Source: Lytechinus variegatus (lineage: Eukaryota; Echinodermata; Echinoidea; Temnopleuroida; Toxopneustidae). From it: a stretch of DNA of 64,000 nt. The DNA lies in contig NC_054749.1 of assembly GCF_018143015.1 (NCBI RefSeq), forward strand, positions 31,614,911 through 31,678,910, in the 5' to 3' direction. Below, one piece after another: positions 1-13,129 of this stretch. The position numbers were made by a program, and so were the translations under genes. Under the pieces are notes generated by a model that was not told the DNA's origin, did no database searches, and saw nothing but the letters and a program-made list of their open reading frames with translations. How positions within the stretch are numbered: position 1 is the first letter of the stretch; each line of letters opens with the position of its first letter.

Positions 1-868
1 GTCACCATCTTACTGGTATTTCATGACATATCGAAGTAAACTTAATCGTGATGAAGCTAGTTATGCACATGGCCCTGGGAAATGGAGGTACTGGGGGTGC
101 TAAAGCGCGCACCCAAAAATGTCCTTGGGGTGCTGTATTATTCTCCAAAGGCAGCATCCCTAGGTATTCCGGAAGATGTGTAAAAATGTAACCAAAACGA
201 CCTTTATTTTGTAGTGAAACACCACCCCCCCCCCCTCCTTCTTTTTTCTTTTCAAATTTCTAGGGACCAATAAGACCTCGAGTTTGTAGAAAAAACCTCC
301 TTTTTTTCTTTTCAAATTTACATCAGTACCCCCCGTCAAAAAATCGTTCCCATGCAGGACCCTGCTTGTGCACGATATCGAAGACGGGTGTAACTTGGGT
401 GCAGGGAAAATTTGTATTAGATGTTGGGATGTGCACACTCGATTGTTCTATTCACAGCCATTAACATACCCATCCTGAATGTAAAATTCTTTAATATTTG
501 ATGAAGGCCTACAATTGCTAGTTTCTAGATTTCCCCTCATAAAGATTCTTATATTTCGGACCAAGCGTTTGAGTAATATTATTTCAAGTAGTGACATCTT
601 TTGAATATAAATACATTATTCAGCTATTTTTATCGCACCTTTCACCTGGTCTCCTTTGGAATTTATTTGAGAATTTTAGAATTCAGAACTATCTCCTCAA
701 GAACCATAACTCTATGTAATTGAAAATAACGTTACATGGAAGTGCAATTTTATCAATAATTGTTCGCTAATTATTGTTCCCTCACTTTTTACATGTGCTT
801 GAAAAGAGAATAGGACCAATCTCCCGCCATTTGATAACGAAGCTTGTCTCTTTCATTATTTCCACCAG

Positions 869-1008
869 GAGCTGCTGCCATTATTAGGGGGGATGCTTCT
901 TCCTTGACTCCAAGTTTGGTGACTGCTAGATTGCTCAACGATGCAAGCTCAAACAAAATCACTAGCCCTGGAACCGGTAGCCCAAATCTTTTGCTCTATG
1001 TTGAATAG
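869..1008 (+). CDS. Subtilisin / proteinase K-like serine protease, last exon (partial gene)
   Basis: A good acceptor (polypyrimidine then CCACCAG) opens a 140-nt exon that starts with two bases of a split codon and ends at TAG. It encodes about 45 residues, beginning AAAIIRGDASSLTPS and ending ITSPGTGSPNLLLYVE. This matches the C-terminus of S8 subtilases of the proteinase K / aqualysin type: the helix just after the catalytic GTSMASPHVAG segment, then the family's closing NPGTGSPN-(K)LLY strand. The catalytic Ser segment should be on the previous exon, which is not in positions 1-868. The enzyme would be a secreted endopeptidase. The family call is firm from the C-terminal signature; activity cannot be judged from this exon alone. 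Confidence 0.8.
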
Positions 1009-1103
1009 ATGCTTCTCAAAATTGCAAACCACCTTCCTTTTCAATTATTCGTTTCCCAAAAGCCCTAAAATGTTGAATATTCAACTGAATCTTTAGATGA
1101 GTA

Positions 1104-1109
1104 AATAAA
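1104..1109 (+). promoter_or_regulatory. Poly(A) signal of the subtilase gene
   Basis: AATAAA lies 96 nt after the subtilase stop codon, at a suitable distance to end the 3' UTR. AATAAA is common by chance in DNA this AT-rich, so support is mainly positional. Confidence 0.45.
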
Positions 1110-2354
1110 ACGGTAATAATGATGTCATAACGATTGGTATTATTTGATAAATAACAATGCTATAATAAAAATCAATATTAATAAGAATGATAAGGGTAAT
1201 AGATAAGAACATATACATGTATAAATCATTGATGATTGTCTTAGAAATATCAAGGTTCAAGTGTGAACAAAAATAAGGAAATCCATTAGGATAATACAAA
1301 GCATATCTCTCATGGAAAGTTTTAAAAAGATAATTCCTGAAGAAGCTTATAAAAGATACAAAAGGATTTCTCTTTAATCACTTCATGACAAATGTAAAAT
1401 TATCAACAGTTCTCTATAATGGTTGATGTGGCAATCTGTGCTTTTATACGCATAGGATATGCATATTAAGAAACATGGAAAATATATGTGAATTAAAATA
1501 TGTTGAATCAATAAAGGAGGGATTAAACCTAATTATGTTTGTATTCGGCTGTTTGTTTCTAGCATTTGAAATTGTTCTTGAGATTTCGCTTAAAGTCAAG
1601 AATCAAATTGGAAGTGGAAAGTAGGTCAAGAGAGAGAGAGAGGGGAGGGGGATTTATGACCAAATTGTTAACACAAGAACATACAGTTTCAATGAAGAGC
1701 GATAAAACGAAGAAAGTATATTTAAGTCATAATAAATTTATCATTACGACCAAAAAAGAAACTGAGAATTATCAATGATTTACCATACTTTAATTACAAA
1801 AGACGAATGATCAATGTATAATGCATGAAATTTCCTCTTTCATATCGCATAATTCTAATGATTCCTTATTCACACTTTATAGTAGGTAAAACAATTTGAA
1901 GAAAGGACAAGCAAAATTCACTTGGCGGGCGGAATCTGAATGAAAAAAAATTGTACATATCTAAATAATTCAAAATCTGCTCTTTTATTTGATAACTCAA
2001 TCCCAGGCAATGGTTAAAAATAACAAAATTGGTTTATTTAAAATAATGCTTGAATCCCAATAATTTCATTAAAAAAGAAGACATTTACCGGCCAGCTATA
2101 GTACTTAATTATTTTACTCGGCACTATGTTTTGTTGACGATCAGCTATGTGTAAAATCGATTTTGCCTGCGCGATGAAAGCATCAATTCAAAGAAACAAA
2201 ACGAAAGAGCAGATTTTGAATAGAGATTATATTCAGGAATTTTGTAGAAGGGGAAACGTGTATGGATATGTGATGAAATTTTAGTGTATATAAAAAATTA
2301 TTTACCCTGATATCACGTCCCAATTACATTTTTATGTACTGAAACAAGCAAATA
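1110..2354. other. AT-rich intergenic DNA, nothing recognised
   Basis: No exon with splice signals, RNA gene or inverted repeat was recognised. It contains a short GA-rich run near 1628-1655. The short open frames here have no family resemblance. Confidence 0.4.
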
Positions 2355-2356
2355 TA

Positions 2357-3339
2357 CAGTGCGTATCAAAAAAAAGTTTACACTTTGAAAAAATCCTGTA
2401 AAATTATACATTTTGTAATATCCTGAAGATTTTTCCACATTTTAACATTGGTACAGATCCATTTAAGCAAATGACGATATTACTATCAAAAAATATTTCC
2501 GCTTGAGTGAGCACCAATTACTTTTGTAAAGTTAGTGAAAAATGATTTGCGCAGAACTTTGAAATAGCTATGGGAATAAAAGTAAACCTTTATCATGAAG
2601 AACACGTAGAATTTAGCTAGTAAAGTTGATTTGAAGATACCTTTGACCTCTTTTAACTTGTTTCCTTGCCCAATACACTTCGAAGAGTGCATTGCGCCCC
2701 GCCCCACTCCCCCACACACCAAGGCCTTCAAGACGATATTTGATTTACACTGAGCTGTGATTTACAAAAAATGAATTAGGCCTGATTTTCATTTTGTTAA
2801 TCATTGTCAAGCTTAAGTGTGGAGAAACAAGTATTAAATGAAAAATGAAATGTTAACCCACTTTAGATAATAAAAACTTAATGAAAAAATGCTGGAGATG
2901 TCTGATGTAAAGTATTGTTCAGATTCAGTTATATCCTCAGATCCAGCTGGCACAAAAAAGGTAAATGTTGTGTTTACTAAGTGTTGAAATTTCAATTTGG
3001 GTGGCAAATTTGTTTTAAAATGCTTGAATATATCTGTTTTATCTTAATTGACTAAAAGTGCAAGGGAAATGTAGGAAAAATGTATCGCAGGTTAAGTTTG
3101 ATTTCGCCCTTTCCCCTTGACACTGCGTGAAAACATGCATTTCTGCGCAAACAGATTTCTGCGAGCTTTACAAAAATGGACAGTGCTCACTCAAGTGTTA
3201 CATTCTGTCAAAACCTTTTCTTTCATTGGATAGATGAAAACCAAACCTAAGATTATTTGTGAAAAAATTACCAATAAGTTGTATATTTCTTAATTCCCAG
3301 AGCTTTGTCAAAGTGTAAACTTTTTTTTGATACGCACTG
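2357..3339. mobile_element. Tc1/mariner-like non-autonomous element, copy 1 (983 bp)
   Basis: The terminal inverted repeats begin CAGTGCGTATC, followed by a run of A and GTTTACACTTTG. The right end is the exact reverse complement over at least 30 bp. TA flanks both sides (2355-2356 and 3340-3341), as expected for Tc1/mariner transposition. The interior has no transposase-like frame, so it would move only with help from a related enzyme. A second copy starts 470 bp downstream. Confidence 0.85.
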
Positions 3340-3812
3340 TATTTAACCGTTATCCCTTTCCTTTTGTCATTTTTTTCTTGGTCGTGACTTTTTTTTTTTG
3401 GGGGGGGGGTAAAGTGTCAATGTCCTAAGTCATTTCTTAGCTTTATTTTTATAAACAACATAAATGTGTAATGATTGCATGAGCGCAAAGTGCGAGCTAA
3501 ACAATTTTGAAATTTCATGTATTTTGTCCTGAATTAAACATTCTGGGCCATGTTTGTGACCCTGAACAAAATGCAAATGTACCTAGATAATTACTGCGAG
3601 TGTGAAGCGTGAGCAGAAAATTTTATAATGCGTCTTGACCTTGTCGAAAAGGGACCTTGTTTAGAACGTTTCGCAGTTAGCCATAAAGACGTGGCATATT
3701 TCAATGATTAAATAATTCGAGTGCGTCGCGCGAGCTTAAAATTTGTTGACGTTCCAGTCTAAAAAAATTGACGTTCTATGCACTTTTTGTAATCATGAAC
3801 GGTATAGGTATA

Positions 3813-4803
3813 CAGTACGTATCAAAAAAAAGTTTACACTTTGAAAAATTCCTGTAAAATAATACATTTGTAATTTCCTGAAGATTTTTCCACACTTTAA
3901 CATTGGTACAGATCCATTTAAGCATATGACGATATAACTGTCGAAAAATATTTCCGCTTGAGTGAGCACCACTCACTTTTGAAAAGTTAGTGAAAAATGA
4001 TTTGCGCAGAACTTTGAAATAGTTATGCGGATAAAAGTAGACCTTAATCATGAAGAACATGTGAAATTTAGCTAGGAAAATTGATTTGAAGATATCTTTT
4101 ACCTTTTTAAACTTGTTTCCTTGCCAAAAACACTTTAAAGAGTGCATTGCGCCCCACCCCACTTCCCCATACACCGAGGCCATCGTGACGATATTTGCTT
4201 TACACTGAGCTGTAATTTACATGAAATGGCTAAGGCTTGATTTTCATTTTGATAATCATTGTCAGGCTTGGAAAAAGTGTGGAGAAACAAGTATTAAATG
4301 AAAAATGAAATGTTAAACCCACCTTAAATGATAAAGACTTAGTGAAAAATGCTAGAGATGTCTGGAATAAACTTTTGTTCAGATTCAGTTATGTCCTAAG
4401 ATCCAGCTGGCACAAAAAGGTTAAAGGTTATGCTTACTTTTTAAGTGTTGAAATGTCAATTTGGGCGGCAAAATTGTTACAAGATGCTTGAATGTATCCG
4501 TTTTATTTCAGTTGACTAAAAGTGCTAGGGAAATGTATGAGAAATGTTTCGCAGGGTAAGTTTGATTTCGCCCTTTCCACTTGACACAGCGTGAAAACAA
4601 GCATTTCTGCGCAAACAGATTTCTGCGAGCTTTACAAAAATAGACAGTGCTCACTCAAGTGTAACATTCTGTCAAAACTTTTACATTCATTGGATAGATG
4701 AGACCCAAACCTAAGATTATATGTGAAAAAAATACCAACATGTTGTATATTTTTTTATTCCCAGGTCTTTTTCAAAGTGTAAACTTTTTTTTGATACGCA
4801 CTG
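3813..4803. mobile_element. Tc1/mariner-like non-autonomous element, copy 2 (991 bp)
   Basis: It has the same ends as the element at 2357-3339, the same TA flanks (3811-3812 and 4804-4805) and a co-linear interior with scattered substitutions. Both copies share the poor open frame that reads through a GGGGCGCAATGCAC-type segment on the minus strand; its different breaks argue against coding. The left end has one change (CAGTACG for CAGTGCG). Confidence 0.85.
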
Positions 4804-5469
4804 TATAATATTATTTTCCCAATATGTCAAAATCTATCACAATTTTGGATTTTTGTAATAAAAATGTCAAAATTTTGGCAAGCTCTCTTGCAACTCCTTA
4901 TTAATTTAACGCGATACGCCATATAGAGCCCCCTCATTACGCTGCTAGGACAACCCCTTCAAAGAAACAAACAGAAATCAACTTTGAGCGGCCCATCGGG
5001 GAAAATATGGGTAACAAAAATTCGTCTCCCCCTATTGACGGAGGCTGAATTCGCCCCTGTTCACTACACCATAAATAGAAAAAAAAATTGCAATGATACA
5101 AAACTTTAAAATAGTATAAATGAAGTTTACAAATTAAATAATCGATTTTTTTTTCTAAAATTTACTAATTAGATAGGTTGCAGATTGGAGCTAACATGCT
5201 CATGTAGCTAATTCTTGAAGTCAAATTTAAATAAATTTTAGTTGTTCTTTGCATTTAAACTGACTTGAAATACGATACTGACAGTCATGGCATAATAATA
5301 CATGTTTTAGTTGTTATTTAAGTTAATTAACTTAACAAAATGTACCTGCATGCCTATGACTTTTTTTATGAATGTACATAAACTTAAAAAAGTGATGCAT
5401 AGAGTCTTTAAATAATTCTAAAGTGAAATTAGAATTGAAATTAAAAGAAATTAGGAAAAAAGGGTTGTT

Positions 5470-5795
5470 GAATGTATATATTGGCTAGCTTATTGCCAAG
5501 TTTCATGAACTAGGTCCATATACTTTCTTAGTTATGAAATTTCAAAAACTTAACTTTAGGTTAAGATTGCGATATTGACTCCCCCAACATGGACTAAGTT
5601 CATTGACCCTGAATGACCTTTGACCTTGATCATGGACCTGAAACTCAGGCAGGATGTTCATTAATAATTGATCATGAACTAGGTCCAAACACTTTCTAAG
5701 TTATGCTCACATTTCAAAAACTTAACCTTCCGTTAAGATTTGATGTTAACGCCGCCACCGCCACCACCGTTGCCGTCGGAAAAGCGGCGCCTATA
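5470..5795. repeat. DR1-bearing interspersed repeat, left part
   Basis: The unit contains 'caagtttcatgaactaggtcc', then a TGACCTTTGACCTTG stretch (5614) and a GCCGCCACCGCC-type 3' end. The same family appears as a tandem array at 13130-13832. This copy is interrupted at 5794-5795 by the element at 5796-7144 and resumes at 7145 with the segment TAGTCTCACTCTGC. Confidence 0.7.
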
Positions 5796-7144
5796 CAATG
5801 CGTATCAAAAAAAGGGGGACAGATGTGAAAAGTCTATAAAATTTTTGTTTCAAATTATGATCTCTATATTTTGGTGTCAATACATGCTTTGGAGTATTAT
5901 CCTTCAAATGCCATTAAAATAATTTTGTTTCGTTCATGCTTGTCTGAACACGGAATGTTTTTGTCAGGGGTAAAAAAGGAGGCTTGCTCCAAAATGGCAA
6001 AAAAATAATGATAAATATGATGATCGGATTTCTTACTAATCAGTAGACTTCCTCATAACCTTTTCATTATCTTTGCCATCATTTTCGAATTATGCAGTCA
6101 AAATTCATTTCCAAATCTACTTATTTGCTTGAATAGTTCTGTTGTTGTTCCTTTTTAATATGTCATCTTTTAGCTTTGAATATTCCTTCTTTAGGCAAGA
6201 ACATTTTTTAAACTAAAGTATAGGAGAGCGTGTTTTTTTTTCAAATCCTTTCATTGTGTGCTACAAAGGTTATGGTGCCTTTGAACAGTAGCATCCTGAG
6301 GGGTGGGGGCTCGGGGTGCTCCCCCCCCCAATAAAAATTATGACCAAGGAAAACAAGTGGAAAGGAAAATAACAGAAAACATAGATAGTGGAATATGATA
6401 TCATTTTCTGAATATTATGTCAAAAAAATGACATTTTAATAAAAAAGTGGAAATTTTTGCTTGCTCGCTTCACAACTTTTTAATACATTTTACCTGATCT
6501 GCAATATCTTGCTCCTTCAAAATTGAATCAATATACCATTGCCATTGAAAGACATGAATCCTTTCCTGTTTGTCCTGTCAAGCTCATAATTAAACTTGGT
6601 GAAGGATCAAACAACCCCTTGAAAATAGGATTCATGTCTTTTATAGGTACATGTACCATAACATGATTTGTTTCACATGAAAGGATTTGAATAATTACAA
6701 ATTCTCCCAATTAATAATGCAAATATTCTTACTTGGGTTGACAAAAAGTCTCTTCTTTTCTTACTTATGAAGGAAAATTCAAAGGTAAAAGAAGTTTAAA
6801 TGAAAAACAATATAATTCAGGTAAATAAATAAATTTGTAAATGAAATTTGACAGCATAATTCGAAAATTATGGCAAAGATAATGAAAAGATTAAGAGGAA
6901 GTCTGCTAATAAGCCAAAAGTCTAATCATCAAATTTCTCATTTCTGCCATTTTGGCGGAAGCCGCGTTGAGCCCCCGACAAAAACGCCCCGTGTTCGCTC
7001 AAGCATGAACGAAATTTATTTTTTTAAATGGCATTTCAAAGATTAAATCTTAGAGCATCTATTAACATCATGATATAGATATAATAATTTGAAACAATTT
7101 TTTTATAGACTTGTCACAACTGTCCCGTTTTTTGATACGCACTG
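5796..7144. mobile_element. Palindromic Tc1/mariner-related element (1349 bp) with long inverted repeats
   Basis: The ends are CAATGCGTATCAAAAAA and its complement TTTTTTGATACGCACTG, flanked by TA. Beyond the tips the arms stay complementary for roughly 200 bp or more: GGGACAG, TCTATAAAA, TTGTTTCAAATTAT, CGTTCATGCTTG and the 'AAAATGGC' stretch recur in reverse. The centre holds a second nested palindrome near 6540-6640. No transposase frame is visible. It sits inside a DR1-type repeat. Confidence 0.75.
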
Positions 7145-7387
7145 TAGTCTCACTCTGCTATGCAGGTGAGACAAAAACGAAAATGGAAATTTTATTGTTT
7201 GAAATAGAAATCTGATAATAGAAACAATTTGAAAATTCATTTTGCCCAATCGGTCATGGTCATGGGCCTGGCTGTCACTGTGCAGCACCAGATTGATGAG
7301 GCTCTATCCCTTACATGTTGAACACCAAAAAGTGTAGCAGCAACAGAAACAGAAACTCCCAACTTTTAACGTCTTTTGATCTGACGC

Positions 7388-7440
7388 GGCCCCCGTTTGT
7401 GAGATGGATGCTCTACCATTTGAGCCAACACACCGGCTTG
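7388..7440 (-). repeat. tRNA-like SINE head (partial)
   Basis: On the minus strand the sequence has the form of a tRNA 5' half, with an A-box-like TGGCTCAAATGGTAGAGC followed by an anticodon-arm-like stretch. No B box follows, so this is a truncated tRNA-derived SINE and not a tRNA gene. Confidence 0.4.
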
Positions 7441-7830
7441 TAAGCCAGTCATCACTCTTGTCCAAACAATTATTATCCATGAAAACTCTAAAGCAAATCT
7501 CAAAACTTCCGTGAACATATTCAAAATAATTTCAGCATTCTTATTTTATTGAAAATTTTCCTGCAATTCCACATCACATATTTACAGCATCTATACATAA
7601 ATTATCTAATATTTTAAACAATGATTTGAAGAAAATACATTTAGAAACTTTGAATGTACATAAAAAAAGATATTTAGTACTGTTGTATTTAAAAAAGGGA
7701 ATAGGAATACAGTGTAAATAAAATGATCCAAATGATTACCCTGTAAGATATATAATCAAATTTAAATCATTTTTTATACTGTTTTTATACAGCACTCCTT
7801 ACAAAGTTTGCACTTTGTGACCATTGAATA

Positions 7831-9318
7831 CAGTGGCGTAACAGGCGGGGGGCAAGCTGCCCCCCCCCCTCGGCGGATTTCACCAGGAAAAAAAACGGGG
7901 GAAAAAAGAAAGGGGAGGGAGAAAGAAAGGGAAAGGAGGGAAGGGAAAAAGTGAAAGAAAACGACGATTTGTTTAAATGGAAAAGGAATGAAAGAACATT
8001 TGAGAAAGAACAAATAATTCCGAAATAGGCCTATGCAATGCAATAGCATGATGGGAAATAAATTAAAAGATGACAAAATGGCAAACAATAGTGGGAAATG
8101 AAGGTAGAATGGAATTGGTCGAAGCTAAATTGGAAAACAAAGAAAAGGGCCAAGAAAAGAAATTAATAACACGACCGGGCTGCCGAGGACTGAAAATAAA
8201 GAGCGGGAAGAAAGATAGACTGCATACATTGTGCTAAATAAGCTTGCTAAATGTTATGCCTTATGCCTTTTTTTGCCTTAGACCACACGCAGTAGGGGCT
8301 CTTCATCTATAACTTTCAAATGGCTCCATAACGCCCCCCTGTAGAGACCCTTCCAACATTAAGCTTTACGTTCAATCACTGGCATACAGGCGGGGGAGGG
8401 GGGGTCTTGATTCCAAACCCAAGAGGAAATAAAATAAATTATGGGAGACAACATATAATGAAATGAATGGAAACAATGAAATGTGTTATTTGCTGAATAT
8501 AATGGAAAAATCTATCACATAATTAGAATTTCATTTCAATAGGCATTTTTTTTCCAGCTCGCTTAGCTTGCTGGCGACTTTTACAAATTAACCCACATTG
8601 CAATGTTTTGCCCCCTAAAAATATTTGGTTCAACTGGGCTGATTTAATGTGTCGTGTAAAAGCTATATTCTGTATATACCAGCGATTTGATTAAAAAAGT
8701 GGCAATCTGCGAGGTAATAAATGGCTTTAATATCAAGAAGTCCGCCCCGGACCCCAACCGCATAGCACTCCCCTATATGAGTATTGGAGGATATGGCCAT
8801 GCATGGTCCCAAAAAGTTCTACAAACAAGAAAAAAAAGGAGGAAAGAAAAGTAAAGGAAAAGTGTAGGATATGATTTTATTACTGAATATAATGTCAAAA
8901 AATATCTTAAAGTTAGATTCTTATGAAAAGGTGATTCTTTTTTTCTTGCTCGCTTCGCTCGCTCGGGACTTATATTAAGCAGCTTTTTAGCACATTCGCC
9001 ATACTGCACCCCTCGTTTTTTTTTACTCTTCATGCTACTGCCACAAAGAATCCTGTTCACAGTGGTGTACAGACCAAAATCTATCACAAAGTTGGCTTTT
9101 TGTATTAAAAATGTCAAAATTTTTGCTCGCTTGCTTTGCTCGCTCGCAACTTTTTTTTTTTAACGATAAATTCTGCCTGATACGCAATGTCTGACCCTCT
9201 CAAAATCGTTACTTCATTACACCAATACGCATCTTCATACCATGATATGACCAGGAAATTTTTTGTCTCTTGCCCCCCCCCCCCCCCCCCCCCGCCACCG
9301 ACCCCTGTTACGCCTCTG
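7831..9318. mobile_element. hAT-like non-autonomous element (1488 bp) with near-perfect 8-bp target duplication
   Basis: The left end is CAGTGGCGTAACAGG and the right end CCCCTGTTACGCCTCTG. The flanking 8-mers are ATTGAATA (7823-7830) and ATTGTATA (9319-9326), 7 of 8 matching. An 8-bp duplication is typical of hAT elements. The interior carries poly-C/poly-G runs and several GCTCGCTTCGCTCGCTCG-type segments but no transposase frame. Confidence 0.65.
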
Positions 9319-9689
9319 ATTGTATATAGCACATTCATATTTAATCCATCAACAATTTTCTTCAAGACATTAAAAACAGTTTATTGTGACAATTGTATGA
9401 TAAATTTCAGGATGAAAATCTCCTATTGTGTGTGTGTGGGTGGGGGGGGGGTAGAAGCTAGTTGACTATTACTCTTCAAGGACAACACACTTGATAAACA
9501 TTTTCAATCTCATATAACTCATGTAGGTAGTTACCAAACCACTTTTATGCCAAATTGAAAAGCTATATCTTGCACTATTCCAAGATATTAAAAAAATGTA
9601 ATCACAAAATAAAGAAGGGAATTTTTGCATGGAAAGAATTAACAATTTGCATAATATCTGAATTGCAAGTCTGAAATTGATAGATCAAA

Positions 9690-9953
9690 GGCCATCTTAC
9701 GAAGACTTGTGATTGATCCGAACAATTGCAACTATGGAAAGCCAGCAAAGTCAACATATAAAATGCATGTTTGCTCAAATTTTCTCTTGACATGAATGTA
9801 TATCCTTAAATTCATTGACAGTTTGGTGTGTTCTCCTTTGTTTACAAAGGACATTTAGCACATTTCCTGTAGAAAAAAAATTATGACACTGATGGATTGC
9901 CATAGAGTCACGATTGATTGGATCAATCATAACTCTTTGTAAGACGGGGCCCA
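9690..9953. mobile_element. Short inverted-repeat element (MITE), family 'GGGCCCCGTCTTAC'
   Basis: The ends are near-complementary: a CATCTTACGAAG...GTGATTGATCC arm at the left and a GGATCAATCATAACTC...GTAAGACGGGGCCC arm at the right. A second member with the same arms lies at 35969-36239. No coding content. Confidence 0.6.
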
Positions 9954-9959
9954 GTAATT

Positions 9960-12340
9960 TTACAGTCAGCAAGTCTATATACTTTCTGGTGCATGTAGCA
10001 GACATACAGTAAATTGAAAATATTACATTTATTGTAAAATTTCAATTTCTTTTTTATTACAGGACCCAAGAATCTTGTACATCCCCAAAGACTTGACAAT
10101 TAATCTACATTAACGGTTGGCATACTGTATAGATTTTTTTTGCTTGTAAAACATCTAAAATCAGAGGAAATAAGACATCTCTACGCAATACAGGCAATAG
10201 CAACAAGCACAGTTAGATTAGATTAATTAAAGGGAGAGTATGATCATTGTACTTCTAGAGCACTTAGCAAAAGCATTGAAAAATATGAGATTAAATAACA
10301 TGATTTGGGATTTCACAAAAATTAATGAAAAACATACCATGTACATTGTCATTATACTGACAAACTTACAATACGATGAATTTGAATTATTAGTGAATCT
10401 GTCGCTTAAAGAAATAGATGAGACACAAGTTATGTACATTTTGTGATAATTAAATGTACACTACTGGATCCTTATACATTACAATTTATGGATATGAAAT
10501 CACATAATTTGCACACTAATAATGTGATCGCTTTTCATAAGACATCTATGTAGGTCGTTATTCTGTAGTACAAAAATAATTCTAAATATATATATACATT
10601 GTGCATGTATATTATATTAAAATATAAATACCATGACGTTTGCTCCAGCGACAATTGCTTTGCTATTTAATTTCACACACCAATTGAATGACTTATTTCA
10701 AACCAGGGTTAAACACAAACAATAAAGTCCAGGATAGACCATACAGAAAATTGACTAAATCTGTTTTTTCATATATACATTTTTGTTCATGGTTTGTCAA
10801 TTCGAGGTTGCTGAGTCCGAATCTGATGATGCCACTCATGTAACCTTGAAATCCAATATGGCCACCAAAATATGCACATGAAAATCATAAAATTGCCCAC
10901 ACATTGGCTATGAAAAGCATGAAATTGTGTGGCAAGAGTGACATACTCTCTGAAAAAAATGATTTTGACAACATACTTATTTTCTTGATATTCAAAATGA
11001 ACGTCATAGGCCCCTATATACTTTATTATGTAAAATAGAGTTAAATGCATTATAGAACTTCCTGCTTGATTGTTTGAGGGGCATATACCTTACATAGCCC
11101 ATTTCTAAAAACGTAGACATTTTTAGTGGACACTGCATACATCAAATCAAACTTGACAAATATTTAACAAAGAATGCACATCTGCTAATAAATAATTCAG
11201 AGCCAAATAAAGAATAATGTGCAAGAAGAGCCCATGGATGTATCACATCAAGGTCTAATTTTAGACAAAATCAAGCATCGAGGGCATTATGTTTGGTCCC
11301 TAAATGCACTGTTTGTTTTATAAATACAACTTCTCAATCCTACTGTCCTAAGTTACTACACAGCTGCACCAAAAAACAACATGTATAAGACCCTACTGGT
11401 AAAGATATACCTCAATCAGCATTGCACAACCATTTTATACTAGAACAAACATCCACTCGAGTACGCCACGCCTCAAACAAGCTGTGCGCATTATAAATTG
11501 ACATCATTGGGCTTGCACATAATCCACTAAATGTCAAATGACTTAATCTGAAAACAAATCAGATGACAGAATATTTTTGGAAGATGTATATTAAATGAGG
11601 ATAATATACTAAATTGTGAACTGTATTGCATTGTTGAAAGAAGGATAATTCAATATTTATCTACAATATTCAGACTGCAGCAAGCTTGAAAGACAGTCTA
11701 CAGCACATAAGAACAAAACTGCAAGCACACATTGAACAGAATTCAGCTTTTCAAGCTTAACACTTATAACTAAGAATCCAACTTCATAACATGTCTTATC
11801 AAGTGTTTAAATACTTGTTACAACTATCAGCAATCAGATTGCATTTATTTTGAAAGACATACAAATACAGCAAATAACAATATCTGTGAATACATTAAGT
11901 AGTTTTAAGGCTCGTTTGACATAAACTCTTCAGAAATAAAAGCATTATCAGCCTAAGATTGAAAACTAAGAATTTAAGATGAAAACGTAAAGATCTTAAC
12001 CAAATCATACAAGGTAGACTTCAAAGTTTAATATGAACATTCAACTTTATTTTAAAGAAAATCAATGCATTATTTTTTATCATAGATATGTTTTCCAAAC
12101 AAAACAATGAAATGACCTTTATAGTGCTTCAAAATAAACTGGAAGTATGTTTTGATAACAGAATGGGAGAATTGACGGTGAATTGTATTGCATACAACCA
12201 ATGAAATCTATGTACACTATACTAAAATTAACAATTATTATTATCGCTATTTAAATGATATATTCATTGAGTACTGAATATTCTGATTCGTTGTCAAATA
12301 TAGTTATATAATATTTTTAAAAAAGGAATGATAATGACTA
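9960..12340. other. Intergenic DNA, mostly unique, nothing recognised
   Basis: This is AT-rich sequence without inverted-repeat ends, splice-flanked exons or RNA genes that I could recognise. Overlapping open frames on both strands near 10240-10440 have no family resemblance and no splice context. Confidence 0.35.
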
Positions 12341-12343
12341 TGC

Positions 12344-12417
12344 GAGTGCCTTGGTGGGATTTGAACACATGACCTACTGATTTCAAGGTGATGATCAGGA
12401 CCACTAAACCATGACAC
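12344..12417 (-). repeat. tRNA-derived SINE head
   Basis: The minus strand reads as a tRNA-like unit: ATGGTTTAGTGGTCC (A-box-like) followed by GGTCATGTGTTCAAATCC (B box) and a 3' arm CACCAAGGCAC. The D-arm and anticodon stem are imperfect, so this is a SINE head, not a working tRNA gene. The downstream sequence to about 12720 ('gacggatagac...gacgggagtata') looks like a separate dispersed repeat. Confidence 0.55.
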
Positions 12418-13129
12418 ATCCGTAAAATACAACAAGAGTGTTGCTAGGGCGTGCACATAATACGCCTGCCTGTAACGCAGAAAATGGAGTTATTGGTCAA
12501 GCAAGAAAAGTGAAAGGTGGCGAATTGACCCTTGACCTTTTGACCAAATAATCAATATGCTTCCTGGGATCCATGCTAGTATCATACAAACCCAATTATA
12601 TGAGCCTAGGTCAAGTTAAACTGAAGTTATCATGTTTACAAGGAAAAGTTAAAGGACGGATAGACAGACGGATGAACACCAAGCGTGATACCATAATACA
12701 TCCCGTCTAGGACGGGAGTATAAAAACGAGGTAGGGTCAAAGAAGATCTCCTCTACCATTAACCATATGAAGAGATCCCTATGTTAGAGGGAATTGTGAG
12801 GTTCAGCAGTGGCAAGCCTCACCCCTGGAGGAGCACCCTTCTTATAAAATGTGACCGCTGTACCAGGTTAGTCTGCTGTACAAACCCTTCACGCAAGTTA
12901 TTAAAGTGGTCTGAATATGCAGCCTAAGGTCTCTGCCAGTGACTTGTGTACAGAATTCCCCTCCTGAAATTGAAACAGCAAGACATATTTATGCTAGTCT
13001 TATGAGAAGACCTACTTGTTGATCATATTTTGTATCAGGGTCTGTGCTTGCAGACTAGCGCCAGGTTAGTATCGACTTGAACAAACAAGTGGAATGCCTC
13101 TGGCGGTCTCACCTGCATCACGCGATTCA

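Noticed and set aside
12344..12417. tRNA gene
   Set aside because: A and B boxes are present but the stems do not pair well; the same applies to 28254-28324, 56731-56806 and 45181-48245. All are tRNA-derived SINE heads.
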